Shown piece after piece: positions 10,997-25,900 of a stretch of DNA of 64,000 nt. The position numbers and the translations under genes are program-made. The DNA is from Undaria pinnatifida (lineage: Eukaryota > Sar > Phaeophyceae > Laminariales > Alariaceae), in the NCBI GenBank assembly GCA_012845835.1, contig JABAKD010000022.1, forward strand, positions 8,291,218 to 8,355,217, read 5' to 3'. Every line of letters starts with the position of its first letter. Positions within the stretch are counted from its first letter, which is position 1. A model generated the notes under the pieces. It made no database searches. It saw only the letters and a list, made by a program, of their open reading frames with translations, and had not been told where the DNA came from.

Positions 10997-13900
10997 GAGG
11001 AACTACCAGTGATTCTCTGATACCTTCACGAGTACAATGGTTGCTTTGAGAACTAGCGCGTACAAGTGTCGGTCGCATTGCGCGAGCGAACGCCTTCGAA
11101 GTCATGTTTCGGGTGGTGAGACGTTGATTGGGCTCCTCATGGCAGGACATTTCATACACTGTCGGATCCCGCCAGTCGAAAACGGCCCTTTTCGACTGGA
11201 CTTTTTTTCGACTGGGTTCTTCTTATGGCACTTCTGCTTATTATCGTCAGTCGAGTAGATTTTATAGTTGCTGTGCTCTTGCTAGAGGGTGTTGGTGTGA
11301 GGGAGTACTGCTGTATGGCAGTCGAAAATCGGTTGGCAGCTCTGTGCCTCGCGCGTTCCCCGCGGGCAACGCGTGCTTCGCGCGCGACGAACCCACGTCC
11401 AAGCGGGTTGGTGGCGTTGGACTTTAGCCGAAAGTCGCCAAAAAAGCTACGTTTGTGACGTTGCATTCAGCCGAGAGCCGCCAAAGCTACAGCAGGCGTA
11501 GCCGTTGGTTGTTGGCAAAATGGCATCGATACCGCGCGCTGCTGTCGTGGTGTGATACACGCTGGTGGCGAGCGGAGCTAGGAATGCGCCACGCTGACTT
11601 GCGACGAGAAGCAACAGCAGTGATAGCCAAGCCAGCGTCGGTGCTGTTGTATGGTACTGCTGTGTGGTACCTGGTATGGGCGTGTGGGTGTGCGCCCTGT
11701 GGTGGGATGAGCGATGCGATGGGCTAAAAAAAAACACGTGTAAAACTTTTTCGACTCGAGTTTTCCGACTGGCAGATCCAGTCGAAAAAGTCCAAAAAAA
11801 GCTGCAAGGTCGAAAAAGCTCTTTTTCGACTTGGTGTAAGAAAGCCCGATTTAGGCTTCAGTCTCGAAAAAGTCGTTTTCGACTGACAAATCCGACCCTC
11901 GGTAAGAAATAGCATTAGTGGAATTCAGAAAACTCGGCTGCGTCCGTACGGTGGGAGATGACTCGACATTCCGACGATTTTGGGTCAACCGCCTTTACAA
12001 TTGGAAACCCGTTTCTTGGGACAAACTTATTAGGATTTGGTATATAAGGAGGGGTTTGGGGGCTCTAAACGGGTTGGCCTCTTGACAACTGGAAACCCGT
12101 TCTTGGGGATAAAATTACTTGGATTCAGCATAGGGAGGGGTTTGGAGCCGCGTCTTTCAGAAACGTTTAAAAATATGTATTCTTCACGACGTCAGCTGAG
12201 CTGTGAGTTCGACGAATTCATAGGGTCGATGCTCATCTTTGCAAGCTGCGCGTTGTTGTGGTACTTGTAGTCATACTATGTGGTTGAGTTTTTGCACTTA
12301 ATAATGGGAGCGGGGTCCTGTTATTTATTTATTTATTTTACATGCAATATTTAATATGTATTTGGTTTTTCTCCACTATAATATGGTTGTGTGTTGGTAT
12401 TTTTGCTCAAGGTGGGGAATTTTGGCCAACAAAGAGTGTCATCTCTATTATCGTAGCAAGCGTCCAAAGAAGTTTGCACTCAAGTTCTATTTTTTTACAC
12501 ATGAGAGCAATGCACAAGCTTCCAGAATTTGATTCGTAGGTCGCCTCACAGAAAGCTATCTTGGGGAAGAAGAAATAAATCGCAGAAGTTACCGGGAAAA
12601 CTATATCGCGTGGAGAAAAAACAAACAAGTTGACGGGGGGCAAGAAAAAAGAAAAAAAATTGCAGAAATTTGCCGGAAACCTTTTACCTGTTCGAATTTG
12701 ATGTGGTTGTCGAGAGCGTTCTTCAACGCAAGGATTCCCGCGCGCTTCTGCCAGATGAGGTCGAACCCGACCCAGTCGGATGAGGATAGTTTTTTCGCGC
12801 TGGAGCACAGGGGAGGGAGGAGAAAGGGAAGCATCACGGACACCAGCAGAGGAGGGGCGGAAATCGTCAATCGCATTTAAATGACATACTGTCGAGAGGT
12901 AGCAGGGTACTCGATTGCTGCTTACCTTGGTTGCGTGGTCGTTGACTACGCAAAAGGGAAAGCGGGTAGCACGGGCGGACATAAATTCTCAATCGCATTG
13001 CTCACATCGGACAGTTTGTCGCGCTGTGTAGCAAGGAGGGACGAGAAAAGGGGAAAGCGCGACGGACAGTAGGAGTGGTAGTAGTAGTAGCAGTAGCAGT
13101 AGTTGTAGTAGTAGTAGTAGTAGCAGCAGCAGTAGTGGTAGTAGTAGCAGTAGCAATAGTAGTGGTAGTAGCAGCAGTAGTACTACTACTAGTAGTAGTA
13201 GCAGTAGCAGTAGTAGTGGTAGTAGTAGCAGCAGTAGTAGTAGCAGTAGTAGTGTTAAGAAGAAGGGGGGATGGAAAAAGCTCAGCTCAAAGAGTGCCAA
13301 CTCCATCGTTAGGAGGATAGTGTGGGATAGGGAGGAACGGAGGACGGGGAAGGGAAAGACAGCGAGACGATACACGCAAGCCCGGTATGCAAAGCACAAC
13401 CCTCACGGGGGCAGAAGTATGCGGGGTGGGCGGAACTGGCCGTTGAACTGAGGGAACTGTCCCGAACCCGTGCTGGAGGGACCCAAACTGCGGCACGGTT
13501 AGCAAATAGAGGAGTGTGGTGGCAGCTAAGTACAAGCGATGCTGCCCGTGTTGCGGGAAGGAGGTGCCAGAGACGATCGCCCACATACTACGATGTCCGA
13601 GATGGGAGGGAGGAAGGAAGGAGATGTTGGGACCGATGATAAGCGAGGCAAAGGGTCTAGCGTCGGGGAATGGTTGCGAGAAGAAGTCGCACACATGTTG
13701 CCATACTCTTAGGTGGAAAGTATAATGGAAAGCGACTAAAAGACTGGGGCACCGTCCCAAACCTAAATGAATCAGAGGCACCCCGTCACCGAACGGGGAG
13801 GAAGCGGAACCAACGGCGAAGGACGGGGCTTTAGAGTCCTGGTTGCTAGCCGGAATGGGTAATGGAATCGGTGGTGCAGCGGGTTGCGGCGTTCCCACAA

Positions 13901-16900
13901 TGTACGGTCAGTTCGAGAGACCCCATCATCCGGGTAATGAGGAGATGCCCGCCTTCCACCGAGGATCAACGCCCGAATGGGTAGGGTGGACCGCAACTGG
14001 ACCAAGTCCAGCGGAAGGCTGTTCTCTCTCATGGCCAGGGGTTTTATTAGTGGGTGAGCTTGCGCAAGTCACACATTGTCCGGAATGATGCCGTTCCGGG
14101 TGGCTATCCCCGCCGCACCTGACCCTCAGGGTCAGGCCAGGTCGACATATTCACGCATCCGTACACAACGGCCGCTTGGGTTGCCGGAGTAGTAACGGGG
14201 ACCGCCGGTAGGGACAGCTCGCGCTATCGCTACCACGGGAACTGAAGTGACACCCCAGAAAACCAGCTGGGTTGCGAATAGAATTGAGGTAAATCGACAC
14301 ACGACGCGTATGAAAATACGTGGAAGTGTGGTAAGCTTGAGTGCTATTTTTCCCCATCCACCGCCGGAGGACAAGAAAAAAAAAGTAGTATGGTAGGAAT
14401 TCTCAATCGCTGGTGCCGTGAGTTGGGCAGGGTACATAAACAGCCAACTCACCGACTCTAGCCTATATTTTATAACTAAACGGACAGAAATCCTTGATCG
14501 CATTGCTCAGATGACAAGCTTTTTTGCGCAGTAGTAAGGGTGGGGGGGGGGGGACGGGAAGCACCACGGACATTAGAGGTGGGTGTCCTCCATCGTCGCT
14601 GGTGCTGTAGAGTTGGGTGGACTTCGCTGCTGGTTGTTAGCTATAGCTGGCGGAGTAAAAGGTGAACATGGTGGTGTGCCAGGCACCCCTTTCAACCCCT
14701 TTGAGACGCTTCGGAGGGGAAATTTTACGACGAAAATTGAGGATTTTTCGGCATCATCCACCACTCACTGCTGGTTAGCGAGACGATCAAATTGTTGTCC
14801 GAATGATCGCAATACAGGAAAGACTCGTACGGGACGCTGGGAGCATGATCCTTCTTTCGTGAAGCTGCTGTGCGCTCACCCTACAGGCAGACACTTGAAC
14901 TCATATCACCATCATCGTCGTGTTTTTTTTTCATCGCCACACTGTAATCAAGATGTAATCAAGTCCCAAAAACGGTTGAGGCAGTCCGGTTTATGTTTTA
15001 TTTTTTCAAAGATAAGACCAGCTCCTAAACATCGGTTTGTCACGAAAAGAAAACTGCACATTGATCGCGCGAAACATCCCACATACACCATTAACAGTTC
15101 CCAAGCAATGTGTCCCCCAAACACGCGACTAAAGTTCTAAAAGGGGGCTGTTTAAATCCACCCGTTTTTTTACGACTGTTGCGGGAGATCATAAGACCAG
15201 CTAAAAACCGGCTTGTCACTAAACAAACTACTTTTTTTAAACAACACGGGATCACTTTTTTACAGTAGTACATACAACGTGTATCCCTTTGGAGCGTGTG
15301 GCCCTCAGTATAGGTCGAAGCGAAGGCAAAGTGGGGCGACTCAAGATGAAGACATCAGGAGAAGAACGGACCTGGTACGCTCAGAGAGTAGGTGGGCGAC
15401 AGGTTTCGGGAACGGTTCGTAGAACGCGCTCGATTACCATGCATCAAAACTCGTATCCTGCCAGGTTACCCCGCCAACTACACAACTAGTCGGGTTGACC
15501 TATATCCCGCCAGCTCACAGCTACAAAGCCATGACGGAGATGCGAAAATACTTATCCGAAAATGCCACTCCTTGTTCAAACCCGAAGAAATTAAATACTT
15601 GTACATACCACAACTCTATCGCATGTATACGATACTGGTGGGTGGGGGTTCTACAAACGGATGGACTTAGGGTTGAATGCACAGGGGAAATAGTGATGAC
15701 GGTCACTCTCGAGGCTGAAAGCGTCTGACTGTGCATAGCTCTGCGAGTAAAACAGAAGGCACTCGAGAGCGGAACGACACTTCTCCTGTCGATTTGATGG
15801 CCCTACAAGTAGATACTAGTTCCCGCCGTGGTTTCACGAGTCATGACCCGGCCCGCGGGTCGGGTCGGGTCGGGTCGGGTCTGGTCTGGTCTGGTCGGGT
15901 CGGTTCGGGCCGGGTGGGGTCGGGTCGGGTCGGGTCGGGTCGGGTCGGGTCGGGTCGGGTCGGGTCGGGTCGGGTCGGGTCGGGTCGGGTCGGGTCGGGT
16001 CGGGTCGGGTCGGGTCGGGTCGGGTCGGGTCGGGTCGGGTCGGGTCGGGTCGGGTCGGGTCGGGTCGGGTCGGGTCGGGTCGGGTCGGGTCGGGTCAGGA
16101 GGTTGTTACGAACCTCACGGGTGCACCCCTAGCGTACTTCACGCTAGGACAGTAATTGAGCGGTCCTGCAAAGGCGGCTCTTTTCACTTGGACGTTATGA
16201 ATAGACGACCTAAAAGCCTACCAATATCGTTTCGTGGAGGTCAAGCACGTTATCACGAAATTGCCTCGTCACACACCGCCTGTTTTCAGCTTCTTCACCT
16301 TGTCGAGGCGGCGGCGGTGTACACGCGCTTGTCCCTCCTCCTTGAAGGCAAACTAGGAGAACCAAAAAAAAAAATGACGTATTTTTATAGAATCAAAATC
16401 ACTTTTTTGTTTCCAGCTCAACTCGTGAAGGGGATTTACATTTCACCCTCGGCCACCTTCTGGACAAGCCGTGTTCACGGGTGTCTCCCCACCCCCCCCC
16501 CCAGTACATAACCTTCACGCTTTTCGCGCATAGGGTTCAGCATTCCCGCTTTTTCAGTTTCTTTTATGCTCGCGGATTTGCAATCGAATTTCGCCAACTC
16601 GCGCTCTCGCACTTTCTGCTCGTCAGTTTGTTAGAGAAACAGTCTCTGTCCCGGGTTGGAGCCTACGACCTCGACCTCAGTAGCTGCGTGGCTTGCTATT
16701 GAACCACCGGGGACGCCATTTTGTTTTTTTGTCTGTTTTTTCTTCATCCCATTCATTATCCCCGCACTAGTCTCGCGCTCCCATCCAGTAGTAACTCAGA
16801 TCCGGGGTCACATAGCGGGCCCTCTACTCCCCCTTCCCCACTACACGGCGGTACGTGCCTTCGTTTTTATCGCGAGAAGAATTCAGCATATTCTTCCCTC

Positions 16901-19900
16901 GCCGACTCGCGTTGAATTCGTACCGGGGACGCCATGAAAGCAGCAAAATACGGAAATAGAAGGAAATATGTCTATGTAAAATAAGCACTTTTTTTTTTGG
17001 GGGGGGGGGGTATATGGCGTTCTCTGGCGGCCGAGGTACTTTCTCGTACTGTCGACTGCGGGGCAAGCAAGGGGCTTGGGTGTATTACGATGCGTGTCTG
17101 GATCCCGGCCAAGCTCCGTGGCGGTGCTCTGAGCATTCAACGTCGCTGAGCTGGCTCGTTTCGCCAAGGGGTTGTGTTCCGGCCTCGCTGAGGCGATCAG
17201 GTGCATGGAAAACCCCCACATTGTTATCCTTTCTGAAAAATAGCCTGTGCCGTTCTCATATTTAGTGTTGTTCGTAATTAGAAGAATACATATATACACA
17301 TATATATAACTAGAAAAAATAGGCTACTGGCCGGCTGTTTTCTTTGACTGTTCTTCTTCACCTTCTCGTGGCGGCCTCGTATGCATTCGTGCCCTCCTTG
17401 AAGTGGAACTTGCCGCTCTTGTGGCAAGGCAGGCTGCAGATGTGGCTCTTCAGGCTTTCGAAGAAATCCGCCTTTCCGGGAGGCTTTTCTTCCATCTCCT
17501 TAGCCGTCGTCACGACCGCGTCGGAAAGAGCTTTGGCCGCCTGAAAAAGAAGACCGGGGGGTGGGGGATAAAAAGGCCAATCGTTCCGGTTAAAACAAAA
17601 AAAACGTGCGCTTTCATGTACCTTAAACAAAGCAAGCGAACTGTTGAACAAAATTATGAACCGTACCCCTGTGTCGCACCATGTTGCGCGCTGCGTTTCA
17701 TTTTGTCCGTGGATAACGAGGATATTTTTTAGTGGGTCGTCGCTTGAGGTTTTCGAATAGCATGTCCCTCATTGCGCCGAGTGTCTCTTGCCTTAGCTGA
17801 GAAGGGGAGGGAGAGCAACAACATTGAGATGGAGAGGGAAAGGGAGAGGGAGAGGGAGATGGGGAACGTTTACGGCGGGTTTGTCCTCCATCTCCTTACC
17901 TAACCGTAGTCAGAACCACGACGCAGACAAGGTCTCCACTGCCTGAAAAAAGAAGACGGGTGACCCCCGATATTTCAGCGATGTGTGCCTTGTGTCCGAG
18001 CATTTGATGCGGTTAGGGCTCATTCTTCGTTGTCGTTTTATATTATTCCGGCGTGTGAGTCATCTCACGGTAGCTAGGGGTTGCAGTTGTAGGGTTGGGC
18101 CAAAAAGTCCCTGGTCGATTGAGCTCCTCATGTGAGGAACTGCCGGTCAATGAAGAAATTTCACGAGCACATTGTTTTTTAGAACTAAGGCATAGAAGCT
18201 TGGTCGGGTTGTGCGAACGAATGCCCTCCAAGTCCTTTTCCGGGGTGAGAAATTGAGGTCCTCATGTGAGGAACTTAGGGATCGCTCGTGTATGCTTTTC
18301 CCGCTCCAGATGTATTATAATAATTGTGATTTCCACTAATAGTACCGTCCGACCGTGTAAAGTAGATGCCATTCCGATAGAAATGGTACGAAGTACGCCC
18401 TTCCCATAAGCAATAATAGTAGTAGCTCTTCTATGGCTCTCCGCCAACCATGGCCCACTTTCCCGTCTTAGGGGTTCTACTCTTCACTCTTGTTCATGTA
18501 TTGATATTATTTCACGTATAACGAGGCCTGCTTTGTGAGCACGGACCAGTTACTGGCGACGAGATAATGGGAAAACAACAACAAACATAAACATCAACAT
18601 CAACAACCTTGCCTGCATCACCACCACCACCGCCTACATCAACAATACCACCACTGCCACCGCCACCGCCACCGCTACCGCTACCGCCACCAAGAGCAAG
18701 AGCAAGAGCAAGAGCAAGATCAAGATCAAGAACAAGAGCAAGAGCAGAGCAAGAACAAGAACAAGAGCAAGAGCAAAGCACAAGAACGAAAAAAAGAACA
18801 AGAACAAGAACAAAAGCAAAAGCCAAGGCCTCTTCTGCTTTGGCATCTAGCTCCAGCTCTAGTACCCTCAACACGTCCTCAATAAAAATAACAAATACCT
18901 CATCAGTGTTGGCCTCATCCTCTAGCTCGAGCACACTGAACAACTCCACAACCGCCGCGCGGATCTGGTCGTGGGCATCCTCCGTCGCGAACGACCGTCC
19001 AATCATGTGCCGGAGGGAAATCGGCACCTGCGGAAAGGCGTCGGGAGCGAAGAAAAAAAACAAAACAATGGGGAGGATAGTTTTAATGATCACTTCTTCC
19101 GAAAATCGTTCGCGGCAAGAAACATAATACTCCGGAGTATTTGTTTTGGGGGGGTAACATTTTGTTTTTCAAACGTTTTTTTTTTGTCGTCATTATTATC
19201 TGGCGATTATATATATATATACTTTTTTTAAACTAGGTTGTTCTGTGACGATCTGCTCGAGCGTGCGCATGCTCTTTCGCGAACGAGCGGCCGAATCGTG
19301 TTCCGAAGAGGAGTGGACATCTACCTATGAAAAGCTGTTCGGGGCAAGAAGGAAACGATGTATACAATAGGTCCATGTATAAAATAGGGGGGGGGGGGGT
19401 AGTTTATCAACCAAATGCACGCGAATAGGCGTTCGGGGCCAAGGAAACAGGTAGCATATACCAGTATCAATCATCGCGTTTACTTTCCAGCTCAAGTTGC
19501 AAACAGATTTCGCGCCTTACTCTCAGCTATACTATTAGCAAGCCGTGGTCACAGGTAGGTGTGTCTTCCGTTCCCCCCCCCCCCCCCCCCCCCCGTACGT
19601 GCCTTCATTTCTGTCGCGCAAATGGTTCAGCATGTTCCCACTGTTTTATACCTGGTGATTTTTATTTTTCAATGGTCGTCGATATTCATCGAATTAGCTG
19701 ACTCACGTTCTATCGCGCTCGTTTTCCGCCAGTCGTTTTTTCTTACGCAAGAGAAAGTGTGCCTACGAGCAGCATGAGCATGCACACGGGGGGGCTTGAA
19801 GAACCCATGCCTTTGATTTAGCAGGGACGAGATTCATCTGTTACTCCATCGGGGACGCCGATATAACGTGTGTATGATGGGCGGTAATCAGTAGTTTCTT

Positions 19901-22900
19901 TCTTGATTATTTTGTGGCCATCTGGTCGAGCGCAGGGTCCGTCGCGAACGAGCGGCCAAACCATGCCCCCAAGAGAAATTGGCACCCTCTTGCTCGAAAT
20001 GTCTTTCCGGGAAGAAAACACAAAACGAAGTTGGAAGGAGCACGGCAGGGTCGGTGCCCGAAAGTCCTCTTTTGCTGCTGCAGCATTGCCTGCATACTCG
20101 TACACTGGAGGAATCCCGATATCTTATCTGATTTTAGTTCATTTTTTTTTTCGCGTCTCAGGTGTCGCCTTCGCGCTCGTTCATTTCTCCTTCTCCCCCC
20201 ATGTAGACGTAACTCAGGCCCAGGGTCAGCACGAAGCAGACTCTTTGCTCCCCCTTCTCACTACGCACGGTACTATGTGCGCCTTCGTTTTTGTCGCGAG
20301 ATAAGGGCGAAAGCACTCTCTTTCCTCGTCGACTCGCTTTGATAGTGCCGGATTGAATAGTGCCACCGCCCTCTGCAGTGCCGGTTGAATCGCTTGGCAC
20401 GACGCCGACAGCCTTCTACAGTGCCACTCTACCCTCTACAGTAAACAAAGGCTACGGAAGAGGGGGTCACTTTTGGAGTTTTTTTTTTTTTCCCCTAGAG
20501 TAGCTCGGTCGGGGGTCGGGGTCACTCGCGTGAGTGACCCACGCCCCCTGTGTTCCTTTTGCGGTCGTTAAGCTTTAGTGTGCGTGTGCGTATGCGTGAA
20601 TGCGTTTGTTTTTTTCACTTTATTGCGGAAGGAATCCGCATTGGAATGACAAGCTACGAGCTGCGCCAACAAAATCGCATGTGTTTTTTGTCCGTGAGGT
20701 ATAGCCAGTCCATTCGTGCGAGTGGCCCACACCCGGTACTGAAAATGGGGGCACATCGTAAGATCACCCCTACCCTAGGGGCCACCTGCACTATCTGCAT
20801 TTTTGGTGGAAGCTCGTGAAAGCTTTCATGGAAGCAATGGAAGCTTCCATGGAAGCGTGGAAGCTTCCATGGAAGCGATGGAAACATCCATGGAAGCATG
20901 GAAGCTTCCACGAAAGCTTCCATAAAAGATTCTACGGAAGCAACTTCCACGGAAGAATCCATGAAAGCTTGCACGGTAGCAACTTCCACGGAAGCTCCCA
21001 TGAAAGCTTCCACGGAAGCAACTTTCACGGAAGCTTCCACGAAAGCTTCCACGGAAGCAACTTCCACGGAATCTTCCACGAAATATTCCACGGAAGCAAT
21101 TTCCACGGAAGCAATTTCCACGGAAGCAATTTCCACAGAAGCTTCCGTGAAAGCTTCCACGGAAGCTTCCACCGGCAGCAACTTCTACGGAAGCTTCCAT
21201 GAACGCTTTCACGGAAGCAACTTCCACGGAAGCTCTCATGAAAGCTTCCACGGAAGCAACTTCCACGGAAGCTTCCACGAAAGCTTCCGCGGAAGCAACT
21301 TCCACAGAAACAACTTCCACCGAAGCTTCCATGAAAGCTTTCACAGAAACTTCCACGGAAGCAACCTAACCCTAACCCTAACTCTAACCCTAACCCTGGG
21401 CTTCTATGAAAGTAATATAGGTTTAGAGTTTGTACTTTCATGGAAGCTTCCATTGCTTCCGCGAAAGCTTTCATTACTTCCATGGAAGCTTCCACGGGAG
21501 CTTTTGTTGAAACTCACGCGGAATTTACTTCCACGGAAGCTTTCATATCTTCCATATCTTCCATGGAAGCTTCCACGGAAGCTTACGGAAGCTCCCATGA
21601 AAGCTTCCGTGGAAGTTACTTCCGTGGAAGCTTTCATATCTTCCATATCTTCCATGGAAGCTTCCACGGAAGCTTCCATGAATACTTCCGTGGAAGTTAC
21701 TTCCATGAAAGCTTCCATAAAATCCGCAAAAGCTTCCATTACTTCCATGGAAGCTTCCATGGAAGATTTCGTGGAAGTTACTTCCATGGAAGCTTTCGTG
21801 GAAGCTCCCGTGGAAGCTTTCATATCTTCCATATCTTCCATGGAAGCTTCCGTGGAAGTTACTTCCATGAAAGCTTCCATAACATCCACGAAAGCTTCCA
21901 TCACTTCCATGAAAGCTTCCATGGAGGCTTTCGTGGAAGTTACTTCCATGGAAGCTTTCGTGGAAGCTCCCGTGGAAGTTACTTCCGTGGAAGCTTTCAT
22001 ATCTTCCATATCTTCCATGGAAGCTTCCACGGAAGCTTTCATGAAGACTTCCGTGGAAGTTACTTCCATGAAAGCTTCCATAAATTCTGCGAAAGCTTCC
22101 ATTACTTCCATGAAAGCTTCTATGGAAGATTTCGTGGAAGTCACTCCCATGGAAGCTTTCGTGGAAGCTCCCGTGGAAGCTTTCATATCTTCCATATCTT
22201 CCATGGAAGCTTCCGTGGAAGTTACTTCCATGAAAGCTTCCATAACATCCACGAAAGCTTCCATCACTTCCATGAAAGCTTCCATGGAGGCTTTCGTGGA
22301 AGTTACTTCCATGGAAGCTTTCGTGGAAGCTCCCGTGGAAGTTACTTCCGTGGAAGCTTTCATATCTTCCATATCTTCCATGGAAGCTTCCACGGAAGCT
22401 TTCATGAAGACTTCCGTGGAAGTTACTTCCATGAAAGCTTCCATAAATTCTGCGAAAGCTTCCATTACTTCCATGAAAGCTTCTATGGAAGATTTCGTGG
22501 AAGTCACTCCCATGGAAGCTTTCGTAGAAGCTCCCGTGGAAGTTACGTCGGTGGAAGCTTTCAGTTCTTCCATATCTTTCATGGAAGCTTCCACAGAAGC
22601 TTCCATGAAAGCTTCCGTGGGAGTCACTTCCATGAAAGCTTCCATAACTTCCGCGAAAGCTTCCATCACTTCCATGAAAGCTTCCATGGAAGCTTTCGTG
22701 GAAGTTACTTCCATGGAAGCTCTCGTGGAAGCTTTCGTGGAAGCTCCCGTGGAAGTTACTTCCGTGGAAGATTTCATATCTTCCATATCTTCCATGGAAG
22801 CTTCCACCGCTTCAATTGCTTTCATGGAAGCTTCGATGGAAGCTTCCATAGCTTCCACATATTCCATGAAAGCTTCCGTGAAAGCGGTGAAAGCTTCCAC

Positions 22901-25900
22901 GGAAGCTTTCATGAGCTTCCACGCAAAATGCAAGTAGTGCCGGAGACCGTACCCTAGCCTATAGGCCAGTAACTCTCTGTAGAAACCCCATTCCAAATGG
23001 TGCGGGTATACTGGGCTGGCGCATACCGGCACTATCGGGAACCTCCTCTTGTATAGCACTATGTCGTCACAAGCGTTGGTCCGTCGGTAGATCAAAACCT
23101 CGGCACCTTGCTGCAGAGAGCATTTGCTCCGTCAAAAATAAACCACGCCTCCAACACGTGTATCACATATAGCAGCCTCACGCACCGACCCGGATGAAAA
23201 CGCGGCGGCGGAGTGTATCGCGCCGCGAGCGAGCATGCATACGCACATCTAATATACACAATGGATTACGGAAAGAAAAAAGGAGAAGTCGATTTCAAAA
23301 CATTATTTCTTGTTTTTACTCACGGCAGGGTCGTTCTCCAGGTGGTGCCACACCGAGGCTCGCTGGTGCCAGGCCACCGTCAGCAAGTTGATGGCGTTCT
23401 GAGCAACAAAAAAGTGTGGGGGGGAGTTTCACGAAGTCAGCAGCAAGCTTCCGGCGTGGAAACGATACATTTTATGAAAAAATATTTCAAGGACGTCAGC
23501 CGCGACTTCGACGAATTTCGGGTTAATACTCATATTTGCAAGCTGCGTTGTTGGTACTTGTAATATACTATATGGGTGAGTTCTTTATTGGGAGGGGTCT
23601 TATGTTTTTTTTATTTTTTTTGGTTCAAAAATATATATATACATATACTGGAGTATATGTTTTGTTTTTCTCCAACATAGTGGTTGGTGTTGGTATTTTT
23701 ACTTTAGGTGGGGAATTTTGAGCTAGATCTAACATCATATCTACCTTATAAATTTGTTACTGCAGTTTCCACTATACTGCTGTATCATATGCATGGTAGG
23801 TGTTTTATTTTGTTTTCTCCCCCGCTTTAATATCGGGAGGAGTACGAATACAGAGTATTAGTAGTTATCTAATATGTTAATATGTTGATATTAGTACAGC
23901 ATTCGAGAATAAAAGTCGGCTACTTCCCCCCCAAAAAAAGACTCTGGGGGACTCAAACCCACGGTTCCAAACTGATACGCGGTCACTCTAACATTTTACA
24001 AAAATATTTTCAGGACGTCAGCTGTAAGTTCGACGTATTTCGGGCCAATACTCGTCTTTTCAAGCTGCTTGTTGGTACTTGTAATATACTATGTGGGCAA
24101 TTTTTTTCATCAGTATAGGGTCTTCAAAAGGGGTTCAAGTGAGGGTATCAGCACGAGGACAAAATAAATAAATAAAAAATAAATAACGGGTGTACCTGTA
24201 CACCGTATCGTGAACGCCGTCACAGCTGGATCCCCGTTTTTGTTTCAAGAACTTGTTGGGATCAGTATAAGGGCTCTAAAGGGGTTAAAGTGAGGATATC
24301 AGCACGAGGACAAAAAAAATAAATAGTAATAATGGGTATACCTATATACCGTATCGTGAAAGAACCATCCCACGGGGTAGGGTTGCAGCAAATTCTAAGA
24401 ATTTTTTGAGCTCCTCAAAGCATGAGGAGCTTCCTCAATATCGACACCACCCGAAAAATGACTTCGAAGGCGTTCGTTCGCACAACCCGACCAAGCTTCT
24501 ATGCCTTAGTCCTAAAACACAATACATATAATGGTGAAATTACTTCACTGAGCGGTAGTTAGTTACTCACGTGAGGAGCTCAATCGGACAGAAGGTATAC
24601 CTTTTTTTGGCACAAAACCTGCAATCCCTACCGTGGGGTGACTCGAAAATACAACCGAAACTCCAGACGACCAAAAATTAGCACCGAGCGTCTATTGATG
24701 TGGCGGCATCGCCTCCTTCACCAAAACGAACGACATCGGCATCCGTTTCCAATCGACCTCGAGCACAACTTTTTTGGCATGGGACACGCAAACTTATTTT
24801 TGATACACAACGTCGTCTCGTTGTTTGCGCTTGAACACCATGGGCATCCAACCCAATTAGATCAAAATCAAAGTCACTTCTAGCTTAGTCTTGGCCACTC
24901 GTTAGGTGTGAGTAGCCCCCCTCCCCTCCTCCCACTCTATGGTCATACGACTACGGTCACGCACGAAATAAATACACCGCCCGTCCCCGCCCCTCACCCC
25001 AACTCCCACCCCATTTTCGCCTATGAGCATCAAATGGGCATTCAATCCAATTCGATTTCACCTCGAGCCGAGTTTTTCCCGGCGACGAAGGGTCGAAATA
25101 GCACAGCATGTTGTCCAAGACGTTGGTGATGGGGAGGAGGGCCTCAAACGGTCCGCGGTCGATGACGGTCCAAGACGAAGTGTCCGTGAATAGCGCCTCC
25201 GCGAACAGCTCTGGAGTCGCCACGTTTGGCCCCATCGACTGTTGGGGGGGAAAAATTGTCTGCGTTGTTAGCAAGGGGGCTTTGGGGTTTGCTGTATTAC
25301 CAATAGAAAAGGTCGAGGTGTCAGCAAGGGTTGGGATTTGTTGAGGTCGCCTGAGCTTGGAGTAAATCCCATATAATATAAGACCCACGCGCAAGGCAAA
25401 CACACCCGTTCGGGGTGTTTTTTCCAAGCTGATTGTCTCGATAACGGAGAGAAAAGAGAATGCGCACACCGTCGATCGATGCGCCCGTGAGAAGATCTCG
25501 TGATAGGATCTCGCGAAAAAATCTCTCGTGACAAGGTCTCGTGATAAGATTTTTCGTGAAATGACTGCTTCGTCCCCCCCCAAAACCAGCGACTTTCACG
25601 GCTGCTCGACACGAGGAAGGATACTAAGAAAAAAATATCTTCATCTATTTTTCTCGTTTCCAAAGGACTATAACACAATGACGTCGGGGTGGCCAGAGGC
25701 ACCGTATTTCAGGAGATACGGACGGGAGCTAGTTTCTAAACCAGAGATTTCGTTAAAGAAAAGTTGCGGCGGCTACAAGCCGTAGAACGACTCAAGAGAT
25801 CTCGTGAAAATGTCTCATGAAAAAAGATCTCGCTCGTGAAAAGATCTCGTGGCAACACCTCGTGTGGAAATATCTCGCGAGCAGATATCGTCAAAATATC

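Noticed and set aside
10573-11159. Poly-Val, poly-Leu, poly-Cys and poly-Gln frames
   Set aside because: They are translations of the (GTT)n microsatellite in intron 14.
13287-13898. 203-codon minus-strand frame
   Set aside because: It is the antisense of a LINE C-terminal fragment with a clear zinc-finger pattern on the plus strand.
15731-16511. Gly-Ser-Arg-Val repeat frames of 133 and 227 codons
   Set aside because: They are translations of the (GGGTC)n array, with no unique coding sequence.
20898-23095. Open frames of 679, 505 and 563 codons on both strands
   Set aside because: They consist only of a palindromic satellite lacking stop trinucleotides. Frames on both strands are equally open, and none has non-repeat sequence of protein character.
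23920-24000. Minus-strand tRNA gene suggested by GTGGGTTTGAGTCCCCCAG
   Set aside because: Only the T-arm is convincing. The acceptor stem and anticodon arm do not pair, so it is more likely a decayed tRNA-derived retroposon head.
24640-24885. 81-codon His/Leu/Arg-rich frame upstream of exon 10
   Set aside because: No splice sites or start context fit, and the minus strand is equally open. A faint likeness to the exon 10 donor region (CCAATTnnAT...CCTCGAG) is too short to call a fossil.
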